Origin: Pipra filicauda | Lineage: Eukaryota > Chordata > Aves > Passeriformes > Pipridae | Assembly: GCF_003945595.2 (NCBI RefSeq) | Contig: NW_024105087.1 | Span: 868,001-932,000, forward strand | DNA length: 64,000 bases | Direction: 5' to 3' | Shown: piece after piece, positions 1 through 12,163 of the stretch | Numbering within the stretch: position 1 is the first letter of the stretch | How the letters are laid out: each line of letters starts with the position of its first letter | Made by a program: the position numbers and the translations under genes | The notes under the pieces: generated by a model | Seen by the model: the letters and a program-made list of their open reading frames with translations, nothing else | Told to the model about the DNA's origin: nothing | Databases searched by the model: none

Positions 1-3000
1 TTTCTCGGGGGGCAGCTTAGCTTGGCACTCTGTGTGCTTCTGTGTCTGAATTACTACAGGTGACGTATGAGTGATCTTTTGGTTTTTAAAATTTGATTCT
101 GGGTCCAGAGTTAATCACAGACATTTTCAGCAGAAAAAGTGTTAGGGGCAGAGGGAGGGGGTTATCAGTAATGGATTGTATTTTAAAGTAAAATAATTAG
201 TTCAGTACTATGTACAGCTCCCATAATGCTGCACTACACCTAGTGATCTTCAGCCTGGCAAACAATAATCCTCTTGGTACTTTTTACAGTATCGTTCTGG
301 GAGCAGCCTCTTTGTCTCTTGTGGTCACCTACCCTCTGATGAAGAGAATAACGTATTGGCCACAGCTGGTTTTGGGTGAGCTGGAAATATTTTTACTATT
401 TTTTTCTTCAGATGTAGTTTTTGGGGTGTTTTACAAATTAGTATTCATACTTTTGCAATCTGATTTTTTATAACTCTATATCAAAATAGAAATACGTTAT
501 AGACAAAGCTCTGTTGTATGAGAAGCTTAATTTATAACATGCATGAGTTGATGTGTGGGTTTGGGATTTTTTGGTTAGAAATCAATTCTTTGTTTTGATG
601 GAGTGATAGGAGGAAGAAAGGGAGCAAGAAAATAAATATTTGTCATTTGAAAATGAGATTTAGTTTTGGGGTTATCTCAAAACCTTTCTTAGATGGAAAT
701 TTGTCCTGTGTTTCAGTCTTCATCCTCTAAAATAACTCCAGTACAGATTCTGATGATGCTTGTATTTCAGGCTGAGCTACTGAAACATATCTATGTACAT
801 TGTCTTTCACATTCCAGCTGTCTTCAGAGTGTATCCTTACCAAAATTGTCATTTTTAGCCTTGAAGTACCACAGTTGGCTGCCATGTAGTGTTTTGCAGT
901 CAGTTATGCTGATACCTTTTGTTATACTGACATTTATGCATTTTAACTTTGGTCCTCTTGTTTGAGTATACTGGAATATTTCTGTGCAAATGTTTCCCTA
1001 CACTAATGAAGTCAAATTTAAATTAGGGAAAAATGTGTGGCATGTGTATTTTTCCTTGTATGTCCAGAGTATTTAATGCCAAACTAATTATATTTATTAC
1101 TTGCCTGAAAATAAGTGATAGAAAAATAGAGATCCTGGTATTGTACAAAAAGGTGCTGACATGATATTCCCTTGAACAAATAATATTTAATTATGTGCAT
1201 TCTTGTAACTTTTTTCTCTTTCTTTTAACTCTTTGTGTTTTTAGGACTTACATTTAATTGGGGAGCCCTTCTTGGCTGGTCTGCCATCAAAGGGTCGTGT
1301 GAGTGGTCCGTGTGTTTGCCCTTGTACTTGTCTGGAGTCCTGTGGACGCTGGTGTACGATACCATTTATGCACATCAGGTAGAGTAACACTGAGAAATTT
1401 CACATCTCTCTGTTCAAATACACGAGTTTGTGTGTTTAATTACAACATTGTTGTCAAAGAGCAGAACTAACGTGGCAGTTCTTCAGCCTCAGCTGAGCTA
1501 AAACAGCACCAAAGAAGTCCCAGCTCTTTGGTGTTTCATTGTCGTTTGCAAATGTTTTATATATCAGATAGAAAGATGGAAGTAAAATGTCCTTTGCACT
1601 CTTATGCATTTGCATTGTGTAAACAAATTTGATGTTGGTATTAGCTCTTGGCTGCTAAAGCAGCTCTTAGACCAACCTTCTAATTTAAATTTTAATGTAG
1701 AGGCCTACAAATGTACTTAAATTGGGTTCCTAGTAAGAAGCATTGGGAATTTAAGCAAAGCCTCCCTTTTTATTTTCATTATGAAGCAACATTGAATTGT
1801 AGATTTTTTTTTTTGCTAAACCATCCTTTCATTCTAGGATAAGAAGGACGACATCATGATCGGTGTGAAGTCAACTGCATTACAGTTCAAGGAGGATACA
1901 AAACAGTGGCTTGGTGGCTTCAGCCTTGCCATGCTCCTGAGTTTGTGTGTGGCAGGGATGAACTGTAACCAGACGTTCCCGTATTACTCAGCTGTGGCTG
2001 CTGTAGGGGCTCACCTAGCACACCAGGTTTGATGGATTTATTCATACTTTTTCCATGGGAAAGTTCTTAATAAGAAATCAGAGCACTTTTCAACCCACAT
2101 CTATTCACCATTTACTTGAAAAAAACCAGTTCCTATAAAGAGGACTGAAATCTTCTGACCATAAGCTTGCTTCTCTTAAGTACCTTTTGCAGACCTTTTG
2201 TTTCAAGAGACCTTCAGTCCACAGATTGTGGAGCACTGTGTTTCAGTCTGTTCCTAACCAAAAGAAGTGCCTCACGTTAAGTTGTGATCTCAAGGAGATG
2301 GTTTTTGTCTCACTCCCAGTAGCAGCTGCTGCTAGAATCCACCTCAATATCCTGCAAGATAAAAAATTTTACTATTCTGATACAGCTGTTACGATAGCAG
2401 ATGTTAGTATCGTGATTTTGTGGTAATTGACAGTTCTAATTCACAGTTCTTCTTCTAGCAGAGAATAATCTGGTTCAGTCTTACAGTTGCATTAGTTCAG
2501 AAATTTTAGTGAATAACAGAAAGAAAGAAATTGGCTTTGTCAGTAAAGGAAGCAGATAGGATCTTGCTACCATGTTCTTTCTGAATCCTAACAACTGTGT
2601 TGCACAGTTTTGTAGTAACAAATGAGCCTACACAAGAATCAATTGTTGGTCTTGATGGCAGAGGTTTGTGTATTGCAACTATTGAAAGCATTGGCCGTTT
2701 GAGAAGTCTGTGGTTAATGTGGACTTTGTAAAGCACATTCGTTTTATGTTACATTTTTATGGGTGGAGCTCATGCAGGTAATGGATATTAACCACACCTC
2801 TGAGTAAGAGAATTCCTGTGGTGATGTAGTCTGGCACTCAGCCACTGCTTTCACAGTGATTGTGCTTGGAAATCTATGAGGGAAAGAATACTATGTCAGC
2901 TGCATGACCATTTACAGTTTGAATTGTCAGAGAGGCTTCACACTGTAGTTTTGGCTGAAATGAAAATCACTTTGCTGCAGGGAGGATTTTTATAAGTGAG

Positions 3001-4624
3001 GATGCAGAGCTATTGAATGTAACTGATGGAGAATGCATGACTGTGGACTGCCAAAGTCACAAGAGCAGCACTGTTCTGTGTACCACAGAGTAGCTTCTTT
3101 TTGAGGGATTGTTTTAGTATTAATCCTGCTTAAACATTCTCATGCTTATCTTCTTGTTCAGGGCTTCTGATCATGTGCTTAATGGAGTTTAGAAAGCTGA
3201 GTAAGCTGCTTGAGGGCTAGGTTTTCCTTAATTCGCTGAATTTTTGCATGAGACAGAGGAATTTGGGTCATGATGATGACAAATTATATCCCTCTCAAGA
3301 CGTTCACTGATAGAAACATGACATCTTTTACTTTCTTTGTGTTTCTGAAAGTATTTCTCATGGCTTGGCTGCCGTTGAGTTTTATTTGTCACTTCAGTGT
3401 TTCAAGTTCACAGTGTTTGAGGGGCTAACAGGTTTTTAGGGGTGTGGATAACACGACTTTGAAGCTTGTGAACAATGTTTCTGTTTATTTGATCAGGACC
3501 CAGCCCTGTTTTCTCTGTACACCCACAAATGGCAGAGAAACTCATTTCCTGGAGAAGGTTTCACTTCTTTTACTTGAATATGTTCTAACTTTTTCAAAGG
3601 CTGAATTGCAAGGTTTGAGGTTTTAGGGGGTACTTTTCCATTAATCCTTTCACTTGGTTTGCTTAATATTTCCTCTTGTCTTCATTCTCCAGACATTTGC
3701 ACCAAATTTTGATTTTGGGAATATTTTTCAGTAACTTTGCTCTTGCTATTCCTTGTGGGTGTTTTTTACCTTTAGCTGTGACTCACAGCAAACAGCTGCT
3801 CTGTTGGGTAAGCCAAGCCTTGGTTCTAGCTGCTGTTTCAGGTGTCCTGGTTCTTGTTTGCAAAGGAATTGAATGGACATGACTAAGAGCAACTGGACTG
3901 AACCAGCTGTGTGTGACAAGGCAGGGCCTGGCACTTTCCTGTGCTTTCCATCTAGCCTGGTTAACTTCTGGCTCTCCAGTGCCTTGCCTCTACTGAAACG
4001 TGGGACAACACCTTGCAGCAGGGATTGAAAGATGTCGGCATGTTCTGGGAGGTTTATCTTTAATTAAAGTTCCCACTGAAGGATTAGGTGGCTACCTACA
4101 AAGGAAGATCTCAAAAAGACTTATTGACATGCCCAGATATTTTCATACGTTTAAATATCAAACTGGACACACCAGTAACCAGGCTGTTCATATATTCTTT
4201 CATTGAGACGGTCTGGGAATCATGTTCATATGTGATCCTTGGCTTTTCTGCTGTATGTTGAATAAATCTGTCAAACATAGATGCCAGTTATGCAAAAGCT
4301 CTTTTTTAAGCACAGGGTATACCTGTTTCTTGTGGTGGTAAGGGTAGACTTTAGAATTTAAGAATAATTTTTTGAAGTTACATACCTTTTTGTGTCATTT
4401 TGTGATGTATCCAATATTTACGAGTCTGTAGAATAACAATCCTGTAATGTTTCACTGTGCTTTTGCAGATTTACACTTTGGACATAGACAAGCCTGAAGA
4501 CTGTTGGAAGAAATTTGCTTCAAATCGTACTGTAGGAATTCTGCTCTTTACAGGGATTGTACTTGGAAATTTGTGGAAACAAAAGGACTTAAAAAATGTA
4601 GAAGAGCCTTTAGAAAACAGATAG
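1..4624 (+). CDS. COQ2: COQ2, 4-hydroxybenzoate polyprenyltransferase (3' part, 5' end outside window)
   Basis: The product attaches the polyprenyl tail to 4-hydroxybenzoate in coenzyme Q synthesis, in the mitochondrial inner membrane (known for the family). Five coding exons are visible: 1-59 (cut by the window edge), 290-375, 1245-1378, 1838-2026 and 4469-4624, with TAG at 4622-4624. All internal junctions are GT-AG and in phase, giving 207 C-terminal residues. Recognisable strings are ITYPLMKR-like [34 protein letters not shown] and [13 protein letters not shown]. The last is the second aspartate-rich motif of the UbiA family, which binds the Mg-diphosphate. The segments between are hydrophobic, as expected for a polytopic membrane enzyme. 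The first exons, including the transit peptide and first Asp-rich motif, lie to the left. The gene is convergent with HPSE. Confidence 0.96.
2027..4468 (+). other. Last COQ2 intron, no recognised content
   Basis: This 2.4-kb intron separates the exon ending in GAHLAHQ from the terminal exon. Reading both strands, I see no repeat family, RNA gene or extra exon that I can support. Confidence 0.5.
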
Positions 4625-4975
4625 TTGAAATTATTATAAATACTGATATTTTAGTCCTGCTAAAATGTAAGTACTGTAAGAAGGAAAAAACTTTTAATAT
4701 AAATATAGCTGCTTTATACTGTTTATTTATAAAAGCTGGTGAAAACATTCTTGTTTCTAAAATCATGCAGTTGAGATGATCCTACAATGCAAGTTTTGAT
4801 TATCTGTCAATAACTTCAATCTCCGTAGAAGCTTCAATAAGTGAAGCTGCTCTGCTGGTCCTGTGTAGTGTCAAGAGCTTGTGTCAAGCTCTGAAGACCG
4901 AATGCAAGATTTTATAGAAAACATATGTCTCTTAGTGATGGCACGTGCAAAAATGCAAAATTATTTCAGGATGTA

Positions 4976-4981
4976 AATAAA
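4976..4981 (+). terminator. COQ2 polyadenylation signal (AATAAA)
   Basis: AATAAA lies about 350 bases after the COQ2 stop codon, giving a short 3' UTR. Another AATAAA-type string occurs near 5475, so a longer UTR is possible. Confidence 0.6.
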
Positions 4982-4989
4982 ATCTGCCT

Positions 4990-7900
4990 GTACATGTTTG
5001 ATGGTCCGGTTTATTACAAGAATAATTCTCAGTTTGAGTTGGAGCTTGCTGCATGAAAGAATTGCAATAGCGGTTTTCATCCTGAGATGTCTAAAAGCAG
5101 TCAGGACTTTTGAGTGTGTGAGGTTCATAATAAGTCAGTAGAGAAGTATTTAGGATTACCTTTTGCTCTTGCTGTGATTGCTGACAGCGGGTGCTTCTCA
5201 CGTGAAAAGAACAGGCTTCTGTGAAGTTGCCTGCACAGAGTGGGCTGAGCTTGTTTGTCAAGAGTGACTTGAACACAGACTACTGACTTCGAACAAAAAC
5301 AGAGTAGCCCAGAACTATTGCCAAGTGTCCATGACTGCTGGCTGACCCTGAGCTACAAATTTGTCATGCTACGTGTTGTCATACTTCTATTTTTTAATTC
5401 CGTTTGTTTTGACTTATGCCTACTGGTTTTATTTGTAGTCTTACAGGAAGAACTTGTTTCTAGGAGGATGAAACAATAAAAATAGCCAGTGCAGGCTAAC
5501 AGTTAAATTGCTTAAAACTGTTCACGTTTTCAGCTGGCTTATGCTCTCCCAGTTCCACCATGTGCACAGTGTTTAGCCTTTTCTTTGACTCCTGGTGTTA
5601 AAGAACTTGTATGATGTGTTGTGAAGTCAATTTCTGTGGAAGGAGGAGCAGGCACAGCTGTTCTGGGATAAGGATACAGCGGAGCTTACCTGAGTTTCCG
5701 TACTGGTTGGCAACGCAAGCACACTTTTCTCCATGGGTGACTGTGTATGCCTGCATGTGGGGCTGTGGTTTGGTGATACAGAAGGTTTGGTTGCCAAGCT
5801 CATTATGGTATCCCAACCACCTTTCCTGATGTCTGCTCTCCTCCTTGAGTGGTAGGGCACAAGTTTTGTGTGTAGTCACAGCAATAACAAGGCTCAGTAC
5901 TGCTCTGGCTCCAAAGATGGAAATGATATTATTAAGGTTTTTTAAACCAGTATTTCTGAGAGACCTTGCAGTCCAGAGCCATGTGTCCAGGGTTTGCTAA
6001 GGGTAATTTTGCATTACCAGTGATGGTGAACAGGCGAAGCAGCTCTTGGCGTAGGAAAAAGAAAGCATCTAATCAGTCAATGGCTTTGGTCACAGAAGTT
6101 CCTTTTTGGGGCTGGAACTGCCAGTTCTGAACACTTCATTTTAATGTACATCCTGTAAAGTTGCTTTTTCTTTTACTATTTGCATCAGTGATGTCAAATA
6201 CATTTTAAGCAAATCAGAAATAGTAGATTTTTCAGCCTGACTGCATATAAGATAGAAATACATGAAAATATTAGGAAGTGTGACTGCTTTTAGGGCATCC
6301 TCAATCCTTACACAGAAATTGTTCTTAAATAAGTTTTATAAATTTGGGGTGGAGGAAGCATTAAGTTAAAAAAAAAAGGACAGTTTAAAAATACTATGTT
6401 TCTAAACAATTATGTGACGAAGTTGCGTTTGTAGAGGGAGAATTGGATGCATCCAACTCCCTGTTGAACTTTGTTTATAAACTATTAACTAGTAATTAAA
6501 AAGTCTTGTGATGCAGTTAGGATGGATCAGTTTCTTAATACTACTTAGTATCATCTCAAAGAGGTGGCAAAAGTTATTCATCCATTTTTAATACACTGCA
6601 GTGTCTTTGAGTAGCTCAGATTTGGGAAGAGCTCCCATTTTGTAGTGCCTTTGAACCTACTGGTGTCCTTCCTTCGATGATGGCTTGTCACAAGCATTTG
6701 TCTTGTAATGAGAGGAAGAAGAAGGTGTAGCTAAACAGAGTAAAAATCGAAGTTCCAAAACAGTCCTCATGTCCTAAACTTGAAAATCATTTCATGTTTT
6801 CTGTGGGAGTTTTCCAAGTTCATCTCAAAGTGCATTTTACAAAGATAAGCCATAGCTGTGTTTTAGGTTAATTGCCTGAAAAACTAAGGAAGGTTGAGGT
6901 TCTAGGCTGTATAGTACTGAGGATGTTATTTGTTTGAGCATTTTATGATTAATACACGGAAATAAGAAGTAATTTTTCAAGTGCAAAACAAAAAAAGCTG
7001 AGCTACTTCCTGAGTAAAACCCTGTTTGGCAGGTGTAGGTGCATCTTCTCCTTTCATTCCCAAGCCATTCTATTTCTAATCTTCACAAGGACAATCTTCC
7101 TCTCTGCTGTATTTAGATACAGTCTACTAAAAAGTTCTCAAATAGACCTGTCTCTAAGCATCAGCTTTATTATTAGGTAGTGTGCTTTTGCATAAATAAA
7201 CACTGTCCTCTGGAAGTTTCTCCTCCACTGTCAAACCTTGCCTTTCTTGTTATCTTCCTTTTCCAAACGTTCCTCCACAGGATATTGAGATGATAAATGC
7301 TTTTGCAGGCAACAGGAAGGTCAGATGTGCCTGGCAAAGGCCTACTGAAACACTTCCAGTTCCTCTGTGGACCAGAAAACTGGGTAACTAACACCAACCT
7401 TTGCCTGTGCGTGCTCCCATTGTACTTTGTAGAAAGGTGTATCAAAGCAAGAACAGCTCTTTGTCCAGGATTAGCCCTACAGAAGTAGGGTGCTGGTTCC
7501 TGCAGGGATGCAGGGAGAGGTTGCCAAGGCATCCCTTCATGGTGGGGCTGGATCTTTTCCTTAGGAGCCCACTTAACACAGTGGCACATGAGAGGTTTCA
7601 CGCTCACCTTTGACAAGGGAGGGACTCTCCATAGGGTCAGCCAAGGCAAACTGTGCCTGGATTTTGCTATTTGTGTGTTTCTTGGTAAATATGGAGGTGG
7701 TGATGCAAGGGGGCCAGATTTTTCCCTCCGTTTGAAAGTATTTGCTGCAGGTACTTGGCTCCGGAGCTGCAGGGAGCAAACAGCTTGAGCCAGAGCACCC
7801 AGGCCAGCCGGTCTGGCTGGCAGGAGCTCAGCCCCCGGGGCCACCAGGGCAGCAGGTCAGGCGTGTTGCCAGCCACTGGTAACGTGGCTTGGCATTGAAC

Positions 7901-9011
7901 AAAGGACAACAGTTGGTTCAAAGGCACTACAGAATGTGAGCTCTTCCCAAATCTGAGCTACTTAAAGTCATATCACATAATTGTTCAGAAACTTACTATT
8001 TTTCGTTTTTAATGAAAAGGGGGCTTGACTAGGTCAGAAAGGTGTGTCTGTGTGGAAAGATCAGAGCATCCTCTGGGTCACTAAAAAGCCAGCTGAAAAT
8101 TAAGGTACCACATCACCTGCACCAGCACGGCACTGTGATTAGCCAGTATTCAAGGGAGACACTGAAAGCACAACTGTTGTGATGAGGGACTGGTGTGGTA
8201 AGCAAAATGTAGAGAATGTATTTTGTGGGCACTTGGTTATTTCCTTTTGGCAAAAGCTGGGAGAGGGCCATTAGTTTATTTCGAAACACTTCACAATACA
8301 AATACTGTGAAGACAAGCTCTGTTTAAGCTTCAAAACAAAGCAGACAAGAAAAAATGGGGACATTAACTGGTCATGGATAATGTGAAGTTTTAGGTACTA
8401 GCTGAAGGCTCCTGGTGTACTGAAGAGGTGAGTTTCCTGCAGTGCCTCCCTGTAGTTTGTGGCAGAGGCAAAAGGCCAGAGCAAATTTTAATGGAGTGTA
8501 CTACATGCAGTACCAGAGTTACAAAGAAAATCACAAAAGAGACAATTTGTTTTACAGTACTTCTCTTTTCCTGCCACTTCCAGGCAGCTGTACATATGTG
8601 ATTTTGTCTGAACAGACCAGAAAGGTCTAGTACAATTAAACCAAAACGAAAACAACAACAAAACCAGAATTCAATGCCAAGTTCAAAACTTCTAAAAATA
8701 CAGCTTTAATTTCTGGAAGAGGGAGTGTAAATCCACATCCTAATGAAAAACAAACGAAACCCACTCCCGAATGCTTACATCAGCAGAACACAGTTCCTCT
8801 AAATTGCAGAGCTTGGCTATGGCAGGTAGAGTAATAAGGAAATACACCTAATATAAAGAAGTTGCTTCAACTGCGTAAAGAACAGAACCAAGCCTGTAAC
8901 AGGCTGTGAGGGCAGTGGGGAAAGCAATGCCCATTCTGCAGGACCTTGGGGTTTTTTCCTAGACTGACATCAAAGCATTTGGAACCTTCAGCTCTGAATG
9001 AAAAGTATCTC
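4990..9011. other. Intergenic stretch between COQ2 and HPSE, no gene recognised
   Basis: This AT-rich to neutral sequence lies between two convergent genes. Open frames here are short, apart from a 223-codon frame on the minus strand at 7173-7844, which matches no family I know. No CR1 or LTR sequence is obvious in this part. Confidence 0.5.
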
Positions 9012-9345
9012 GCTCTCAACAAGTCCCTGAAAGGAGGTTGTAGGCAGGTGGGAGTTGGTCTCATCTCCTGGGTAACAAGTGGCAGGAGAGAAAACGGTCT
9101 CAAGCTGTACCAGGTGAAGTTTAGATTTGATATTAGGAGAAACTCCTTCACTGAAATGGTGGTTAGGCATTGAAACGGGCTGTTCAAGGAAGCGGTGGAA
9201 TCACCACCCCTGGAGTGTTCAAAAGGTGTGAGGATGTGGCACTTGAGGACATGGTTTAGTGGTGAATATGGCTGTGCTGGGTTAGAGGTTGGATTCCGTA
9301 ATCTTAGGGATCTTTTCCAATCTTAATGATTCTATGATTCTATAT
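9012..9345 (+). mobile_element. CR1 LINE fragment (3' end)
   Basis: The element starts around TCAACAAGTCCCTGAAAGG and includes GATATTAGGAGAAACTCCTTCACT, a hallmark of the CR1 3' region. It ends in the AATGATTCTATGATTCTAT tail. It is heavily 5'-truncated, as most CR1 copies are. The same subfamily sequence recurs at 18.6-19.0 kb in a better preserved copy. Confidence 0.9.
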
Positions 9346-9736
9346 AGAAGGGAAATAATTTTACCTCCAGCTTAACTTTGCAAGCAGCAGCACGTACATA
9401 GCATCAGGGGAGTGTTTTGAGGAGAAGCTTCGACAGCATTAGGTGGCTGCTTAATAGAAAAACCTGCATGCATTTTGTGTTGCCTCTCATGCGGCAGCAT
9501 GGCCAAATATTTATCAAACAGATTTTCCAGCTTCATCAGAGCTTATTTTCCCCCAAAAGCTGTCATGTTATTAACTGCTTTTTCAGGGGATATGTATAAA
9601 TGGCAATAAAAGTACTTGAGAGAAAATAGAGGAAAGCACAGATTTTAAGTGCATTACAGTTGTGCTTTACTTAAGGGACCTTGAATTTATTTGCTTAGAG
9701 ATGACATGATCCTTTTTCCCCCCTACTTCCGCGTGC

Positions 9737-9804
9737 ATGACACTGCACAGTGGGTGCAATAAGGCAGTAAATGACACTGCACAGTGGGTGCACCAAGGCA
9801 ATAA
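9737..9804 (+). repeat. Direct tandem duplication, 2 x 34 bp
   Basis: Two adjacent 34-base units (9737-9770 and 9771-9804) both begin ATGACACTGCACAGTGGGTG and differ at three positions. It is a simple local duplication with no coding meaning that I can see. Confidence 0.85.
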
Positions 9805-10011
9805 ATGAAAGGTTTGGCAGTCCACTGGAAAGAATTGTGCTGATTGTATCTGTCAGGTGAGGGGCTGGGAGTTCCCTGCCTCCTTCCTCCTTAGGAGGAA
9901 GACCCAGGGCAGAAAGCCGAGGCTGTGTAAGCACAGGTTGTCCATGGAGCTGAAGGGGCTGAGGTTGCTCTTGGCTTGGCAAAGGACAGGCTGAAGGTCT
10001 GGTGCTGCAGA

Positions 10012-10155
10012 ACAAGGATGTATCACTCATAATGGGCACAAAGAATGCATATTTTATAGTCCACAGAGACATCTGGCAGAAATCCTAAGATGAGGAAGAA
10101 ACTAACTGAGCCAACTCGTTTCAACTGTGCTGAAACTGCTGCTGAAAGATTTCTT
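10012..10155 (+). repeat. Interspersed repeat fragment, LTR-like (shared with 60.66-60.80 kb)
   Basis: About 140 bases resemble 60663-60805 in the same orientation. Shared blocks include GGATGTATCACTCATA, GACATCTGGCAGAA and AGGAAGAAACTAA, separated by point changes and small indels. The longer copy at 60.5-61.15 kb looks like a solo LTR, so this is probably a fragment of the same family. The family name is unknown to me. Confidence 0.65.
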
Positions 10156-10938
10156 GGGGAGTTCAGTGTCCCTGTAGAGGATAACTTCTTTTTTATTCCA
10201 CACTTCCTTCAGCTTGAACGACTGACACACTGACAAAAAAAACAAGGGAAACCGTTTTGAACTTTAATTTCCAAAGATGTTGACTGCCAGGAGGAAGTGA
10301 AAAATGGAAGTGATGGAGAAGAGACTTCCATGTTTTGCCATTTACTGTTTTAGTGAGCAGTACTTTACAGTAAAATGACTTGCACAAGACAATAAAAGAA
10401 ATAGTTGCTCAGCTGTGATGATGTGTAATTAATACTATCTTTGTGACCTTGGCTCCATTTCACATTGACAAGGCCAATTGTGGGCTTTATTCAGGTACAG
10501 ACAAGTGCCTGAGGTGTGTTTGAACACTGACTCCTGGCAACAGATGTCCACAGTCTCTCTGCCTGCTGTGTCCACAGGAACACCGATACTCTGATTTTCA
10601 CCATGTGGGTGCTCCTCCACAGACACTGTTTTTGGGGGGGTTTCTGGGTGTGTGTGATGTGGCAAGCAAACCCCAGACTGTCTACAGAAAACTTTTAAGG
10701 AGCTCATGAAAATAAAGCAAAAAAGTTAACTTACTGCCACTAGATTTATATTCATAATAAACTAGCCTGGCCCTTCCTTGAAAAATATTCTAGGGAATAG
10801 CTCATTTCAGACTTCAGAAAATCACCAAAAGCTATTAAGACCTCACTGTCTTGTTTGGCTCAAATCTGAGTTGATGGTCAAATTGCTCCTGACTCTAAGG
10901 AGATTATCAGTTTCCTTATTTTCACGTAGAACAAATAT

Positions 10939-10986
10939 ACAAAAGTACAAATGTACAAAAGTACAAATGTACAAACTGTACAAAAG
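10939..10986 (+). repeat. Short tandem repeat, about 3 x 16 bp
   Basis: The unit ACAAAAGTACAAATGT is present twice exactly (10939-10954 and 10955-10970), followed by a degenerate third copy. Confidence 0.85.
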
Positions 10987-11132
10987 TCTTATGGTGCAAC
11001 TTACTCCAGCTTCCAGGAAGTAAAACCTACAGTAAATCCAAGGCAAGTAATCCGACCTCCAGAGTCAAAAATGCAAAAGTAAATTGGAATGTGTGTGAGA
11101 TATAATAATTGTCCGTGTTCTCAGATAAGTAT

Positions 11133-11147
11133 ACACACACACACACA
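11133..11147 (+). repeat. (AC)n microsatellite
   Basis: A run of AC dinucleotides of about seven units. Confidence 0.8.
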
Positions 11148-11934
11148 TATTCAAGGTTTGCAACATTCATAGAGGAAAAAAAGCCTCAGAGATAAGGTGC
11201 CTGTGGGGCAGGCATTGCTGCTGTGGATGGGCCCTGTGAGGGTGATGTTTGCTTCTGTTTCAGACCGTACCTGTCTTGGTGTGCTGAGATCCAGCATCTT
11301 TCCAGTCTCCTTCACTTACCTCCCTCCTGCTTTGTTTGTGTAGAGCTAATGGCTGCTATCAGCTAAATATACAACACTTCATAAGGAGAAGTCACCTGGG
11401 TGTGTGTAAGAGAACTTTTTAAGTTGAAGGCGTTTATGTGAACTGTAAACCCCACCCTGTGAAGAACCATGTCCTTGTGCTCAGAGGAGGAGACATGGTA
11501 GGGAGCAGTTGTCATTTGCATGCCCGGACATCCCTGTGCCCCTCCTAGTACTTCCTGTGTGCCAATAACCAACACATGTTTTGAGTCCAAGTCAGACCCT
11601 GCGGTGGAGGACTTGTGAACTGGTGGTCAACTACAGTTGAAACGCTCCAAACTGGGTATGATTTCTTTCATTTTCATGTGCTTGGGTACTCTTGTTGGTA
11701 ACCAAAGTACAGGTGATGTATGACCAAAAGAAAAGTAGGGAGTGTTGTGGTATCAGTGTGTCAAAAAGAAGTTTTAAAAAAACCCCAAAGATTGCCAAAA
11801 GCTGGTATAAATCACTTTAATTAAAATCTTCAAATATAAAAGTCACAAGCATTGGAATAAACAAAACTGTTAGGAAAGTTCTAAAAAGAAACTACCAGGC
11901 AAATAATAACTTTTATGTTTTAGTTGTAAATTAC

Positions 11935-11962
11935 ATAATAATAATAACAATAATAATAAATT
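11935..11962 (+). repeat. (AAT)n low-complexity run
   Basis: Imperfect AAT/ATA triplets, including AATAATAATAACAATAATAA. Confidence 0.8.
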
Positions 11963-12157
11963 ATTCACTTTATGTAAGACTTTTCACTCCATCTTACACT
12001 CTCTTCGCTTCTTTTATGGAACCTGGACAGTGTAAACAAACAGCCTTTCTCATTTCTGATCTGTTTTATCCCCTGATACATAACCCTTCACAGAATGCAT
12101 CTGCTCTATGGATGCAAACAAACACTCCTTTGACACACTAAACTTTAACATATCCCT

Positions 12158-12163
12158 TTTATT
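12158..12163 (-). terminator. Candidate HPSE polyadenylation signal
   Basis: TTTATT on the plus strand reads AATAAA on the minus strand, about 1.47 kb downstream of the HPSE stop. If it is used, 12.15-13.63 kb is HPSE 3' UTR. I saw no minus-strand AATAAA nearer to the stop, so the assignment is plausible but unproven. Confidence 0.35.

Noticed and set aside
210..473. 87-codon frame at the left edge as a separate gene
   Set aside because: Only 290-375 is coding; it is an internal COQ2 exon with intron sequence on both sides.
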